Origin: Streptomyces abyssalis
GTDB taxonomy: Bacteria; Actinomycetota; Actinomycetes; Streptomycetales; Streptomycetaceae
Direction of reading: 5' to 3'
Assembly (NCBI RefSeq): GCF_001751365.1
Contig: NZ_LJGT01000037.1
Span: 654,556-718,555 of the forward strand
DNA: 64,000 nucleotides
Below the pieces are notes generated by a model. The model did not search any database. It was given only the letters and a program-made list of their open reading frames with translations, and had not been told where the DNA came from. Each line of letters starts with the position of its first letter. The stretch's first letter is position 1. The position numbers and the translations under genes are program-made. Below are positions 8,174-17,298 of this stretch, piece by piece.

Positions 8174-9439
8174 ATGTCGAGCACAGCGACGGAAGTTCTC
8201 GTCGTGGGCGGAGGCCAGGCCGGGATCGCCATGAGCGAGCACCTCGGCAACCACGGCGTCCCGCACATCGTCGTGGAGCGGGACCGCGTCGCCGAGCGGT
8301 GGCGGACGTCCCGCTGGGACTCTCTCGTGGCCAACGGCCCTGCGTGGCACGACCGCTTCCCGAACCTGGAATTCCGGTGCGACCCCGACGCCTTCCCCAC
8401 GAAGGACGAGGTGGCGGCCTACCTCACGGAGTACGCGGAGAAGATAGACGCTCCGATCCGCAGCGGGGTCGAGGTCACCTCCGTGACCAAGAACCCCGGC
8501 GAGCCCGGATTCCGCGCGGTGACGTCGGAGGGCACCATCGACGCCCGCTACGTGGTGGCGGCGACGGGTCCCTTCCAGAAGCCGGTGATCCCACCTGTCG
8601 TACCCGGCTCCGCGCCCGTCCACCAGATCCACTCCGACGCGTACCGCAACGCGCGGCAGCTGCCGGAAGGGGGCGTCCTCGTGATCGGGGCCGGGTCCTC
8701 CGGGGTGCAGATCGCCGACGAACTCCGCCGCTCGGGGCGCGAGGTCCACCTCGCCGTCGGCCCGCACGACCGGCCACCGCGCAGCTACCGCGGCCGTGAC
8801 TTCGTCTGGTGGCTCGGAGTCCTCAACAAGTGGGAGGCGGCGACTCCGCCCCAGGGCGCCGAGCACGTGACCATCGCGGTCAGCGGCGCCCATGGCGGCC
8901 ACACCGTCGACTTCCGCGACCTCGCCGAGGACGGCATCACGCTGGTCGGGAGCGCCGAGACCTACGAGGACGGGAAGATCCGGTTCGCTCCGGACCTCGG
9001 GCAGAACATCGCTCAGGGCGACGCCAACTACCTTTCACTGCTGCGGGAAGCCGACGCATACGTCGAGCGCAACGGCCTCGAACTGCCCGGGGAGCCGGAG
9101 GCCCACCGGCTCCGGCCCGACCCGGAGTGCGTGACGAATCCCCTGCCCGGGCTGGACCTCGCCGAGGCGGGCGTCGCCTCGATCGTGTGGGCAACCGGCT
9201 TCACACAGGACTACAGCTGGCTGAAAGTCGACGCGTTCGACGAGAAGGGGCGACCGCGGCACCGCCGTGGCATCTCGTCCGAGCCCGGCGTCTTCTTCCT
9301 CGGCCTGCCCTGGCAGTCACGGCGCGGATCAAGCTTCATCTGGGGCGTGTGGCACGACGCCGGATTCCTCGCCGACCACATCATGATCCGCCGGTCCTAC
9401 CGCGCCTACGAACCGGCGGGGGCGCCGGCCACCGCGTAG
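8174..9439 (+). CDS. FAD/NAD(P)H-dependent flavin monooxygenase-like protein
   Basis: Start set at ATG 8174 because GGAGG lies 5 bases upstream; two in-frame upstream starts have none. The 421 residues show an FAD-binding Rossmann motif at the N-terminus (VLVVGGGQAGIAMSEHL), a WRTSRWDSL segment and a second nucleotide-binding GxGxxG (VIGAGSSGVQIADEL, about residue 173), the arrangement of class B flavoprotein monooxygenases and the related FMO/CzcO group. A late ATGF motif (ATGFTQDYSWL) also fits. Such enzymes oxygenate N- or S-containing or carbonyl substrates. It heads a tight series with RidA, DUF1028 and M20 genes, which suggests oxidation of an amine or amide whose imine product is cleared by RidA. 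Confidence 0.88.
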   Translation: MSSTATEVLVVGGGQAGIAMSEHLGNHGVPHIVVERDRVAERWRTSRWDSLVANGPAWHDRFPNLEFRCDPDAFPTKDEVAAYLTEYAEKIDAPIRSGVEVTSVTKNPGEPGFRAVTSEGTIDARYVVAATGPFQKPVIPPVVPGSAPVHQIHSDAYRNARQLPEGGVLVIGAGSSGVQIADELRRSGREVHLAVGPHDRPPRSYRGRDFVWWLGVLNKWEAATPPQGAEHVTIAVSGAHGGHTVDFRDLAEDGITLVGSAETYEDGKIRFAPDLGQNIAQGDANYLSLLREADAYVERNGLELPGEPEAHRLRPDPECVTNPLPGLDLAEAGVASIVWATGFTQDYSWLKVDAFDEKGRPRHRRGISSEPGVFFLGLPWQSRRGSSFIWGVWHDAGFLADHIMIRRSYRAYEPAGAPATA

Positions 9440-9587
9440 CCGGGCCGCCCTGCGTCGCCGCCGGGGCGACTCCCTGGCCGCGCCGTCACCGTGACCCACC
9501 TGTCCGCTCACTTCGATTCCGATGTCCCTACGGCCGCTCGCAGCGCTCTGCAGACGGCGGCCGGAGCCTCGAAGACCGGGAACGCCC

Positions 9588-10004
9588 ATGAAGCACACCA
9601 GAATCCGCCCGTTCAACACCAAGGACACCTACCCCGAGCAGAACCTCGACAACGACCTGTGCCAGGCCGTCGTCGCCGGTGGCGTCGTGTATCTGCGGGG
9701 CCAGATCGGTCAGGACCTCGAAACCCGCGAGAGCGTGGGCATCGGCGACGTGGAGGCCCAGGCGGAGAAGGCGATGTCGAACATCGCCATGCTGCTGGAG
9801 GAGGCCGGCGGTGAACTCGACGACATCGTCAAGGTCGTCGTCTACCTCACTGACATCCGCTACCGCGAGAGCGTGTACCGGGTCATGGGACGCCGGCTCA
9901 GGGGCGTCCACCCGGTGTCGACCGGCATCGTCGTCCAGGCGCTCGCCCGCCCGGAGTGGCTCGTGGAGATCGATGCCACGGCCGTTCTCGGGGAGCGCTC
10001 ATGA
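9588..10004 (+). CDS. RidA-family (YjgF/YER057c/UK114) imine/enamine deaminase
   Basis: The 138-residue product, started at ATG 9588, has the RidA hallmarks: an early LCQAVVAGGVVYLRGQIGQD segment, EAQAEKAMSNIA, LDDIVKVVVYLTDI with its VVYLTD strand, and a C-terminal PEWLVEIDATAV strand. RidA trimers hydrolyse reactive 2-imino or enamine intermediates to keto acids plus ammonia; some clustered paralogues are dedicated pathway deaminases. The arginine usually found near the C-terminal third in canonical RidA (here within LARPEWLVEI) appears present. The stop overlaps the next gene's ATG by the ATGA arrangement, so it is translationally coupled to the DUF1028 protein. Confidence 0.9.
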   Translation: MKHTRIRPFNTKDTYPEQNLDNDLCQAVVAGGVVYLRGQIGQDLETRESVGIGDVEAQAEKAMSNIAMLLEEAGGELDDIVKVVVYLTDIRYRESVYRVMGRRLRGVHPVSTGIVVQALARPEWLVEIDATAVLGERS

Positions 10005-10672
10005 CGTTCTCCATCCTGGCCAGGGACGAGGACTCCGGCGCGTTCGGGATGGCGGTGACCTCCTCCTCGCCGTGCGTGGCGGCACGGTGCCTCCACCTTC
10101 GCTGCGGTGTCGGAGGCGTGGCCTCCCAGAACATCACCGACCCCCGCTTCGGCGACTGGCTCCTCGACAGGCTCGTCCAGGGGGACTCGGCCGACGAGGC
10201 CCTGGCAGGGCTCCGCGCCCACGACGACACGCTGGACTACCGACAGCTGGCCGTCATCGGGGCGCGGGGCGCCCCGGCCGTCCATTCCGGTGGGCGGACC
10301 CTCGGGGTCCACCACTCGCGGACGTCGGAGCACGCGGTGGCAGCCGGCAACCTGCTCGACAACACCGGTGTCGTCGACGCCGTACTGGACGGGTTCGAGT
10401 CCGCCACCGGGGAGTTCGAGCAGCGGCTGCTCGCAGCGCTGGAGGCCGGTCTGGCCGCCGGTGGCGAAGCCGGCGACCTCCGCTCGGCCGGCCTCGGAGT
10501 CGTCCGCGACGCCGGGTGGCGCGAGACCGACCTCCGCGTCGACTGGAGCCGGACTCCGGTCTCCGGTCTGCAGGATTTGCTGGAGGTGTGGCTGCCGCAG
10601 CGGCGGGACTACGTGACGCGCGGCATCGACCCCAGCACCGCCCCGGCGTACGGAGTGCCCGGCGATGAATGA
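10001..10672 (+). CDS. DUF1028 family protein, Ntn-hydrolase-like
   Basis: The 223-residue product begins MTFSILARD and contains the family signature FGMAVTSSSPCVAARC, then DxRFGDWLLDRL and LRAHDDTLDYRQLAVIGA. DUF1028 proteins are about this length, share an Ntn-hydrolase type fold and are often encoded beside RidA and peptidases or in amino-acid catabolic loci; the activity is not established. The gene overlaps both neighbours (4 bp with RidA, 8 bp with M20), so all three are produced together. An amide-cleaving or deaminating step is inferred. Confidence 0.88.
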   Translation: MTFSILARDEDSGAFGMAVTSSSPCVAARCLHLRCGVGGVASQNITDPRFGDWLLDRLVQGDSADEALAGLRAHDDTLDYRQLAVIGARGAPAVHSGGRTLGVHHSRTSEHAVAAGNLLDNTGVVDAVLDGFESATGEFEQRLLAALEAGLAAGGEAGDLRSAGLGVVRDAGWRETDLRVDWSRTPVSGLQDLLEVWLPQRRDYVTRGIDPSTAPAYGVPGDE

Positions 10673-11801
10673 GGCGAAGAAGCGCGTCCAGGCGGACGTC
10701 GGCAGTGTCCGCGACGAACTGATCGCGCTGTCGGAGAGTCTTCAGCGCAATCCCGAGACGGCGTGGAAGGAGTTCGAGTCCGCCAGGAAAGTGGCCGAAG
10801 TCCTGCGCCGCAACGGCTTCGAGGTCACGGAGAACTTCGCCGGTCTGCCCACCGCCTTCCACGCCAGGCTCGGATCAGGCACGAAGCGGATCGGGTACAT
10901 GGCAGAGTACGACGCCTTGCCGGGCATCGGGCACGCGTGCGGCCACAACCTCATCTCGGCGATGTCCGTGGGTGCGGCCATCGCTCTGGCCCAGCGAGCC
11001 GGCGAACTCGGAATCACCGTCGAGGTCTTCGGCACCCCGGCCGAGGAGGGCGGTGGCGGCAAGATCGAGATGCTTGACCGCGGCGCGTTCGAGGGCCTCG
11101 ACTTCGCGATGATGGCCCACCCGGCACCGGTCGACGTCGCCCGGGCCGTCCCCTTCGCCGTGTCGCACTCGGCGATCCGCTACACGGGCAGGGCGGCGCA
11201 CGCCGCGGCATATCCGACCCATGGCAGGAACGCCGCCGACGCTTTCACGATCGCGCAGGTCGCGATCGGGATGCTGCGCCAGCAACTGCCCCCGAGCGTC
11301 CGCGTGCACGGCATCGTCACATCTGGCGGTGAGGCCCCGAACGCCATTCCGCAGACGACGGCAGGACGTTGGTATGTGCGTGCGAAGGACATGGCCGAAC
11401 TTGCAGAAACCGAGGAGAAGGTGCGCCGCTGCTTCGAGGCCGGTGCGCTCGCCACCGGGTGCGACTTGGAGATCGAGCCGGAGTCGCAGCCGTATTCCGA
11501 CTTCCGCACCCATGAGGCAGCGTTGAAGTCGTACGAGCAGAACGCCGTGGAGCTAGGGCGCGAACTCGTCACCGAGGGCCCCGAGACGGAGATGTGCCGC
11601 GCGTCGACAGACATGGGCAACGTCTCGCAGGTCGTCCCCGCCATTCACCCCTATATAGGTCTCGGCTGCTTTCCGGTGCTCAACCACCAGAAGGAGTTCG
11701 CGGATCACTGCACCGGCGAAGCCGCCGGTCGCACCGTCACCGACGGTGCGACGGCACTCGCCTGGACGGCGGTCGACCTAGCACAGGGGCGCATGACCTG
11801 A
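10665..11801 (+). CDS. M20 family amidohydrolase (PM20D2/AbgB-like)
   Basis: The 378-residue product carries the M20 dinuclear metal centre of the amidohydrolase subgroup: MAEYDALPGIGHACGHN (metal ligands in ACGH), TPAEEGGGGKIEML with the catalytic Glu pair, and the late HPYIGLG region. There is a dimerisation domain near 180-290 (YTGRAAHAAAYPTHGRNA). The subgroup cleaves amide bonds in N-acyl amino acids, p-aminobenzoyl-glutamate or beta-alanyl/basic dipeptides. The start overlaps the DUF1028 stop by 8 bp. It is the last gene of the FMO-RidA-DUF1028-M20 string and probably releases the amino acid or amine from an amide conjugate. Confidence 0.9.
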   Translation: MNEAKKRVQADVGSVRDELIALSESLQRNPETAWKEFESARKVAEVLRRNGFEVTENFAGLPTAFHARLGSGTKRIGYMAEYDALPGIGHACGHNLISAMSVGAAIALAQRAGELGITVEVFGTPAEEGGGGKIEMLDRGAFEGLDFAMMAHPAPVDVARAVPFAVSHSAIRYTGRAAHAAAYPTHGRNAADAFTIAQVAIGMLRQQLPPSVRVHGIVTSGGEAPNAIPQTTAGRWYVRAKDMAELAETEEKVRRCFEAGALATGCDLEIEPESQPYSDFRTHEAALKSYEQNAVELGRELVTEGPETEMCRASTDMGNVSQVVPAIHPYIGLGCFPVLNHQKEFADHCTGEAAGRTVTDGATALAWTAVDLAQGRMT

Positions 11802-11827
11802 CCGGAGCGGGTGGCTTCCTCGCAAGG

Positions 11828-12115
11828 GCAGCAGTCGAACACCGACCAGCATATGTCGTTCCGCAACCTCTGGTCGTCAAGAACGAGCTCGCGGATCGCC
11901 TCCGGGAGCCGGTCACGCTGCCACCGGCACTCGAGTCGCCCCGCGGCGTCGCCGTCGCCTTCCGGGGCGGCAGCACGTGCGGCCTTGATCGCATAGGAGG
12001 CCGCACCCAGCTCGTGCGCGGCGACGTGCGTGACCACCGCAGCCTGGCCCGCGGTGTACGCGGCATGCCGTGCTGCTCCACGCAGGTCTCTGGCCGCACC
12101 GGGTGCCGGTTCGGC
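11828..12115 (-). pseudogene. C-terminal remnant of an immunity-like (Imm5-like) protein
   Basis: On the minus strand a stretch of about 95 codons reads AARHAAYTAGQAAVVTHVAA, ELGAASYAIKAARAA, then RLPEAIRELVLDDQRLRN and DICWSVFDC. The repeated Ala-rich helices and the LPEAIRELVLDD-QRLRN ending resemble the C-terminal half of the 'putative immunity protein' (Imm5-like) family common in Streptomyces. The N-terminal half is not present: upstream the frame runs into unrelated sequence with no start or ribosome site, and downstream it lacks its own stop and runs antisense into the M20 gene. I call it a decayed fragment; family assignment is by memory of the motif, not by search. Confidence 0.5.
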
Positions 12116-12200
12116 CCACACGGCCGATGAGTTCCGCCTCCCCGCGTCGTCAGCATGATGGAAATGTCCCCTCTTCCGCGCCTGGGAGGCCCGGGGTGAG

Positions 12201-12707
12201 ATGACAAGGAGCGTGCACATCGTGGCCGAGGAGAACGTGAGTGCCACACTGATCATTGCCGCCCCCGCCGCGAGGGTGTTCGCGGTGCTGGCGGACCCGA
12301 CGACCCATTCCGCGATCGACGGCACCGGCTGGGTTCAGGAAGGTGTGGACCGTGCGCCGCTGACCGGGGTGGGACAGATTTTCCGGATGGACATGTATCA
12401 CGCCGGCCATCCGGACGGTGACTACCAAGTGGCCAACAAGGTCGAGGTGTTCGACCCGCCGCGCGCCATCGGGTGGCTGCCGGGGGTGGAGAAGCGCGAC
12501 GGCCGCCTGGAGTTCGGCGGCTGGATCTGGCGTTACGATCTCTCGCCGCGCGGTCCGTCCGAGACCGAGGTCACGCTCACCTATGACTGGTCGGCTGTGC
12601 CGCAGTTCATCCGGGAATACCTGAAGTTCCCGCCGTTCGGCCCCGGGCATCTCAGCGACTCGCTGCACCACCTGGCGGGGCTTGCCTCACCGACGTCCCA
12701 GGGCTGA
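12201..12707 (+). CDS. SRPBCC / polyketide-cyclase-like small-ligand-binding protein
   Basis: The 168-residue product fits the START/SRPBCC fold: an opening strand IIAAPAARVFAVLADPTTHSAI, a central FRMDMYHAGHPDGDYQVANKVEVFDP, then IGWLPGVEKRDG and the long C-terminal helix PQFIREYLKF. A start at ATG 12201 is used; GTG 12222 with AAGGAG upstream is an alternative. Such proteins bind hydrophobic small molecules or act as cyclases, hydrolases or co-chaperone-like proteins; nothing here fixes the ligand. It stands alone between the catabolic operon and the convergent M20/MHS operon. Confidence 0.82.
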   Translation: MTRSVHIVAEENVSATLIIAAPAARVFAVLADPTTHSAIDGTGWVQEGVDRAPLTGVGQIFRMDMYHAGHPDGDYQVANKVEVFDPPRAIGWLPGVEKRDGRLEFGGWIWRYDLSPRGPSETEVTLTYDWSAVPQFIREYLKFPPFGPGHLSDSLHHLAGLASPTSQG

Positions 12708-12714
12708 ACGTCCG

Positions 12715-12756
12715 GTCACGGGCAGGCAGTCACGGGCAGGCAGCCACCGGCAGGCA
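12715..12756. repeat. Three tandem 14-bp repeats
   Basis: GTCACGGGCAGGCA occurs twice in perfect tandem (12715-12728, 12729-12742) followed by GCCACCGGCAGGCA (12743-12756). The array exactly fills the gap between the SRPBCC stop and the stop of the convergent M20 gene. Confidence 0.85.
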
Positions 12757-12757
12757 G

Positions 12758-13879
12758 TCACTCGGCGCGGCACCACCCGTCGAACAGCCGGCGGTAGATC
12801 TCCACGGCGGCCTCGACCTTGGACGCCGAGCACCACTCGTCGACGACGTGGCACTGGTCGGGCTCGCCCGGCCCGAGGACGACCGTGGGTGCCGGGCGAC
12901 CGTCCCCGGACGGCGACAGCAGTCCCGCCAGCACCGAGGCGTCCGTGAAGTACCGGGCGGGGGACTGAAGTTCGTCATCCTCGCCGGCGGCGACCAGAGC
13001 CTCGCGCACGAGACCGACGAACGGATCGTGCGCGTCCGTGTCGACGACGGGCAGTACCACGTGGTCTTCGACCCGCACCCCGTCGCCGCCCAGCCCGGCG
13101 ACGACGGAGCGCACGTCGTCGCCCTCCACGCCCGGGACGGTACGGACGTCGAGGAGCATCTCCGCGAAGTCGGGCACGACGTTGGGCTGGACGCCGCCGC
13201 GCAGCAGCCCCACGTTCGCAGTCACCGGGCCGAACGTCTCATGGGACGGCCAGGTGCCGTGGTCGTGCAGCGCGCCGGCGGCACGGGCCAGCCGCACGAC
13301 GGCGTTGTCGCCGAGATGGGGCGCCGACCCGTGCGCGGCGCGGCCCGTGGCGGTCAGACGCATCCAGTGCGCGCCCTTGTGACCGGGGGTGAGGCGGTTG
13401 CCCGTCGGCTCGGCCACGAGAAGCGGTCCTCCCGGCGCGAGCGACGACCGCCGCAGGCGGAGGGCCCCGGTGCAGCCCGTCTCCTCTCCAGCGGTCAGGA
13501 CCAGCTGCAGGCCGCGGCAGTCGTGCGGCCGCGCGGCGTGATCGACGGCCGCGACGACGGCGACGGCCACCCCCGACTTCATGTCACTCGTGCCGCGCCC
13601 GACCACGCGGTCGCCGTCCCGTTCCGCGGCCCACGGATCGACGGTCCACTGGGCCGGGTCGGCGGGCACCGTGTCGAGGTGCCCGGTCACCGTGAGCGGG
13701 GCGGAGCCCGAACCCGTGCGGGCGACGAGCTGCTCGCGCCCCTCCTCCCAGCCGGGCGTGGACACCTCGAAGCCGCCTTCGCGCAACGGGTCCGCGCACA
13801 GCTGCGCCAGCGCCCCCTCGCCGGACGCCACCGTCCGGTGGCGCACCAGCTCGGTGAGGAGGCCGAGGGCAGCGGTCAC
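12758..13879 (-). CDS. M20 family peptidase (ArgE/DapE/ACY1/CPG2 type)
   Basis: The 373-residue product starts at GTG 13879 (GAGGAG 4 bases upstream), whose TG is shared with the stop of the MHS gene. It shows the ArgE/CPG2 metal site: VTGHLDTVPADP, GRGTSDMKSGVAV (metal Asp) and TAGEETGCTGAL (catalytic Glu and ligand), then a dimerisation domain beginning at ATGRAAHGSAPHLG. The family removes N-acyl groups or C-terminal Glu by zinc-dependent amide hydrolysis. Being coupled to an MHS importer, it likely cleaves the imported compound. It is the second M20 enzyme within 3 kb of the other one. Confidence 0.9.
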   Translation of the reverse strand: MTAALGLLTELVRHRTVASGEGALAQLCADPLREGGFEVSTPGWEEGREQLVARTGSGSAPLTVTGHLDTVPADPAQWTVDPWAAERDGDRVVGRGTSDMKSGVAVAVVAAVDHAARPHDCRGLQLVLTAGEETGCTGALRLRRSSLAPGGPLLVAEPTGNRLTPGHKGAHWMRLTATGRAAHGSAPHLGDNAVVRLARAAGALHDHGTWPSHETFGPVTANVGLLRGGVQPNVVPDFAEMLLDVRTVPGVEGDDVRSVVAGLGGDGVRVEDHVVLPVVDTDAHDPFVGLVREALVAAGEDDELQSPARYFTDASVLAGLLSPSGDGRPAPTVVLGPGEPDQCHVVDEWCSASKVEAAVEIYRRLFDGWCRAE

Positions 13880-15189
13880 CGGAGCTCCTCGTGAGCGGTC
13901 TCGCGCAGTGTGAAGATCGTCAGGAAGGCGATGACCGCGCCGGCGGTGACGTAGACGAAGAACAGATCGGGGTGCCCCGCGTTGGCCATCCAGGTGATCA
14001 CCAGCGGCGCGGTTCCGCCGAACGTCGCGACCGTGATGTTGTACCAGGCGCCGATTCCCACGCCGCGCAGCTCGGTCGGGAACAGCTCGCTCATGATGGC
14101 CGGCGCGATGGACGACATCAGCGCGTACAGGCCGAGGCCCGTGCAGAAGACCACCAGCAGCTGTGCCAGCCCGGCTTCGGGAGTGATGAGCTTGGACAGC
14201 GGAATCATGAGGCAGGCCAGCGCCGCGGACCAGATCAGCAGCTGCGGCCTGCGTCCGAACCGGTCCGACAGCTTGCCGCACGGGTACTGCAGCACGACGA
14301 AGAGCGCCGTTCCGACCGAGAGCGCGATGAACACGTCGTTGTCGTCGGCTCCTTGGGACTTAACGGCGTACGGCGTGAGCGCGCTGAAGAACACGTAGTA
14401 GTTGAGCGTGTTCAGCAGCGTGATGCCGACCAGCTGTCCCACTGCCTTGGGATGCTGCGTGATCGTGGTGAGCAGGGGCCGCTTCGTGCGCGCGGCCTTG
14501 TTCTTGTTCTGCTCGAACTGCTCGGTCTCCGAGATGGTGCGCCGCAGGTACACGCCCACGACGGCGAGGACGCCGCCCACGATGAACGGGATACGCCATC
14601 CGTAGTCGCGCAGCTGGTCGTCGGTGAGCACGGAGGAGAGGAACGCCCCCAGCAGCGAGGCGAGCAGCAGGGCGGAGCCGGTCGAGATGTAGAAGAACGA
14701 CGAGTACCGGCCCCGGCGGCCGCGGGGGGCGATCTCGGCCAGATACGCGGAGGCGTTGGAGACTTCACCGCCCAGCGACATGCCCTGGGATATGCGGGCG
14801 AGCAGAAGCAGGATCGGGGCCAGCCAGCCGACCTGCTCGTAGGTGGGCAGCAGACCGATCGCCAGCGAGCCGCCGGCCATCATCAGGATGGTCAGGATCA
14901 TGGCCGCCTTGCGGCCGCGGACGTCGGCCAGGCGGCCCAGCAGCCAACCGCCGACGGGGCGGAAGAAGAAGGCGACGGCGTACGTCGCCGTCGTGTTCAC
15001 CAGAGCGAGCTCGGGGTTGTCCGAGGGAAAGAACTGCGTAGCGAAGTAAATGAGGAATGTCGCATATATGGTCCAGTCGTACCACTCGATGGCGTTGCCG
15101 ATGCTGGCTGCGACGAGGGTCCTGACCGGCAGCTTGTGAGGGGCCGAGTCGGCGGTGGTCGCCGCCGTGTCCTGCCTGTTCTCGCTCAT
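13876..15189 (-). CDS. MFS transporter, metabolite:H+ symporter (MHS) family
   Basis: Start placed at ATG 15189 with GGAGCG 5 bases upstream; 437 residues and 12 predicted membrane segments. It has the MHS marks AIEWYDWTIYATF in segment 1 and GRLADVRGRKAAM after segment 2, and SDRFGRRP in the second half. A charged loop (NKNKAARTKR) separates segments 6 and 7 as usual. Its stop overlaps the start of the M20 peptidase, so transporter and hydrolase are one operon reading left, convergent with the catabolic operon at 8.2-11.8 kb. It is a distinct paralogue of the 5547 transporter. Confidence 0.9.
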   Translation of the reverse strand: MSENRQDTAATTADSAPHKLPVRTLVAASIGNAIEWYDWTIYATFLIYFATQFFPSDNPELALVNTTATYAVAFFFRPVGGWLLGRLADVRGRKAAMILTILMMAGGSLAIGLLPTYEQVGWLAPILLLLARISQGMSLGGEVSNASAYLAEIAPRGRRGRYSSFFYISTGSALLLASLLGAFLSSVLTDDQLRDYGWRIPFIVGGVLAVVGVYLRRTISETEQFEQNKNKAARTKRPLLTTITQHPKAVGQLVGITLLNTLNYYVFFSALTPYAVKSQGADDNDVFIALSVGTALFVVLQYPCGKLSDRFGRRPQLLIWSAALACLMIPLSKLITPEAGLAQLLVVFCTGLGLYALMSSIAPAIMSELFPTELRGVGIGAWYNITVATFGGTAPLVITWMANAGHPDLFFVYVTAGAVIAFLTIFTLRETAHEELR

Positions 15190-15362
15190 TGGCGCTCCGT
15201 GTATGTGAGAGCCCCCGATAAATTGGTCGAATGGCTGAGCCAAAGTAGCAGCGTGGGCACTTTCCGGCCAGAGTCGAAACCACTGGTGCTTTTCCCCACC
15301 GCATCCATCAAGAACGGGCCCTGGGGCGGGGGGAGCCGGGGTGGTCCCTGCCCCACGGGTCG

Positions 15363-17084
15363 CTAAGTGCGCACGGGGGCGTCCGCCTTCTCCAGCCGCT
15401 GCGTGCCGGACCGGGTGCGGTAGGAGGACCGGACCTCAGCGGTGGCGTGGCGGTCCGTCTTGTCGGACAGGACGAAGTAGTCCATCTGCACGCGCTCGGT
15501 GTCGACGTCGAGGACTCCGAATCCGTGGGAGTCCGTGTCGAGCCACCGCACATGGGGATTGCTGCGCCGGATGTCGGTCCTCGCCCTGGAGGAGACGTCG
15601 ACGGAAGGGACCAACGAGATGTCGTCGAGGTTCGGGGAGGTGACGGACGCGACGACGAACTCCGTCGCCACCGGCGACGGCTGCGATGGCCCGGCCGCCC
15701 GCAGCGGCACGTCGTTGGCGAACGCCATGTGGATGTCGCCGGCGAGGAACACCGTGTTGGCGATCCGGTTGTCGCGGATGTGGGTCAGCAGTTCGCGGCG
15801 GTCGTCCGTGTAGCCGTCCCACTGGTCGAGCGTGAGGGTCAGGCCCAAGAGCTTCGCCAGGGACCTGAGCGTGTCGGTGGGCACGGCGTCGAAGGCGAGG
15901 GACGCGATCATGACTGAGGTGCCGACCATCCGCCACTGAGCTGTGGACCCGGACAGGCCGGACTTGAGCCAGTCCAGCTGCGCGCGTCCCGTGATGGTGC
16001 GGTCGGGGTCGTCGGCGACGTGGTGGCCGAGGATGCGGCGCGGCTGGTGGTCGCGGAAGGAACGCAGGTCGAGCATGTGCAGGTCGGCGAGCCGGCCGAA
16101 CCGGATGCGGCGGTAAGTGGTGCCTTCGGTGGAGGGGCGCACCGGCATCCACTCGAAGTACGCCTGTTTCGCGGCCCGTACGCGCCCCGCCCAGTCTCCT
16201 TCTGCCCCGGCCCCTGCGCCTGCCGTCCCGGGAGATGCCTCCACCGCGGACGTGTGGTTCTCGGCATCCTTGGACCAGGCGTTGTTGGCGAATTCGTGGT
16301 CGTCCCACATGGCGACCACCGGGTGCGCGGCGTGCAGGGCCTGAAGATCGGGGTCGAGCTTGTAGTGGGCGTGCCGGACGCGGTAGTCGGCGAGGGTGAC
16401 GGTCTCGTGCTCCGGCTGGGCCTTGCGGACGATCTTCCCCGTCACGGGGTACTCGCCGGTGGCGCACTCGTAGATGTAGTCGCCGAGATGCAGGACCGCG
16501 TCCAGGTCGGTACGGGATGCCAGATGCCGGTAGGCGGCGAAGTAGCCGGCCTCGTAGTGCGAGCACGAGACCACGCCGAATCGGAGGTTGCCGACCGCGG
16601 CGTTCTCGGCGCTGGTCGTACGCGTCCGGCCGGCGGGCGAGCGGACCGTGCCGGCGCTGAAGCGGAACCAGTACGTGGTGTCGGGGCGCAGTCCGCGGAC
16701 GTCGGCCTTGACCGTGTGATCGGTCCTGGCGCGGGTCTTCGCCGTACCCCGTGCGGCGACGGTGCTGAACTCCTCGTCCTCGGCGACCTCCCAGGTCACC
16801 TCGACCGGGGCTCCCTTGCCGGAGCCCGGTACCGCCTCGGGGGACGGGGTGACGCGGGTCCACAGCAGAACGCCGTCGGGCAGCGGGTCACCGGAGGCGA
16901 CACCGTGCAGGAACGCGGGTCCGCCGCCCGGCTGTGCGCTGAGGAGGCCGCTGCTGAGCGGCAGCAGGACGGCGGATGCGGCGGTGGCCGCAGCGACGGT
17001 GCGGCGCCGGGGCTTGCGAGCGGGTCTGCTTTCGGGAGCGGGGTCCTGGGGGGTGGCCCGGCTGTTGGTCACGGCACGGGACAT
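15363..17084 (-). CDS. phoD: PhoD-type alkaline phosphatase/phosphodiesterase, Tat-exported
   Basis: Start at ATG 17084; the frame continues upstream only as noise. The 573 residues begin with a twin-arginine signal ([11 protein letters not shown] at about 23-33, then a hydrophobic stretch to about 50). The PhoD N-terminal domain ([19 protein letters not shown]) and metallophosphatase core follow, with [20 protein letters not shown] and [12 protein letters not shown] supplying metal ligands. PhoD hydrolyses phosphate esters and diesters, including teichoic acid, outside the cell and uses Fe3+/Ca2+. No clear PHO box was seen in the 200 bp upstream. The C-terminal RTGTQRLE segment is normal for the family. 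Confidence 0.92.
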   Translation of the reverse strand: MSRAVTNSRATPQDPAPESRPARKPRRRTVAAATAASAVLLPLSSGLLSAQPGGGPAFLHGVASGDPLPDGVLLWTRVTPSPEAVPGSGKGAPVEVTWEVAEDEEFSTVAARGTAKTRARTDHTVKADVRGLRPDTTYWFRFSAGTVRSPAGRTRTTSAENAAVGNLRFGVVSCSHYEAGYFAAYRHLASRTDLDAVLHLGDYIYECATGEYPVTGKIVRKAQPEHETVTLADYRVRHAHYKLDPDLQALHAAHPVVAMWDDHEFANNAWSKDAENHTSAVEASPGTAGAGAGAEGDWAGRVRAAKQAYFEWMPVRPSTEGTTYRRIRFGRLADLHMLDLRSFRDHQPRRILGHHVADDPDRTITGRAQLDWLKSGLSGSTAQWRMVGTSVMIASLAFDAVPTDTLRSLAKLLGLTLTLDQWDGYTDDRRELLTHIRDNRIANTVFLAGDIHMAFANDVPLRAAGPSQPSPVATEFVVASVTSPNLDDISLVPSVDVSSRARTDIRRSNPHVRWLDTDSHGFGVLDVDTERVQMDYFVLSDKTDRHATAEVRSSYRTRSGTQRLEKADAPVRT

Positions 17085-17298
17085 TACCGTCGTAAAGCAT
17101 TTAGTCCGCCATAATTCGACGCGATGTGCGCATGTGGATCTACCCGGCTCTCCCGGTGTCCCATTCGGCCCATCTGACGTACCAGCGGCAACCGGCTTGC
17201 GTGCCGAGTACGGCGCCGAGCCCCTCCCTGTGACCGGCCGGCAGCGCACCAGCCCGGAACAGCACTCGCCCGCGCGCCCGCGCGGCGTCCCTCCGCTC

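Noticed and set aside
13891..15366. A 491-codon plus-strand open frame
   Set aside because: Antisense shadow of the MHS transporter; no ribosome site, Gln/Arg/Asp-rich product without domains.
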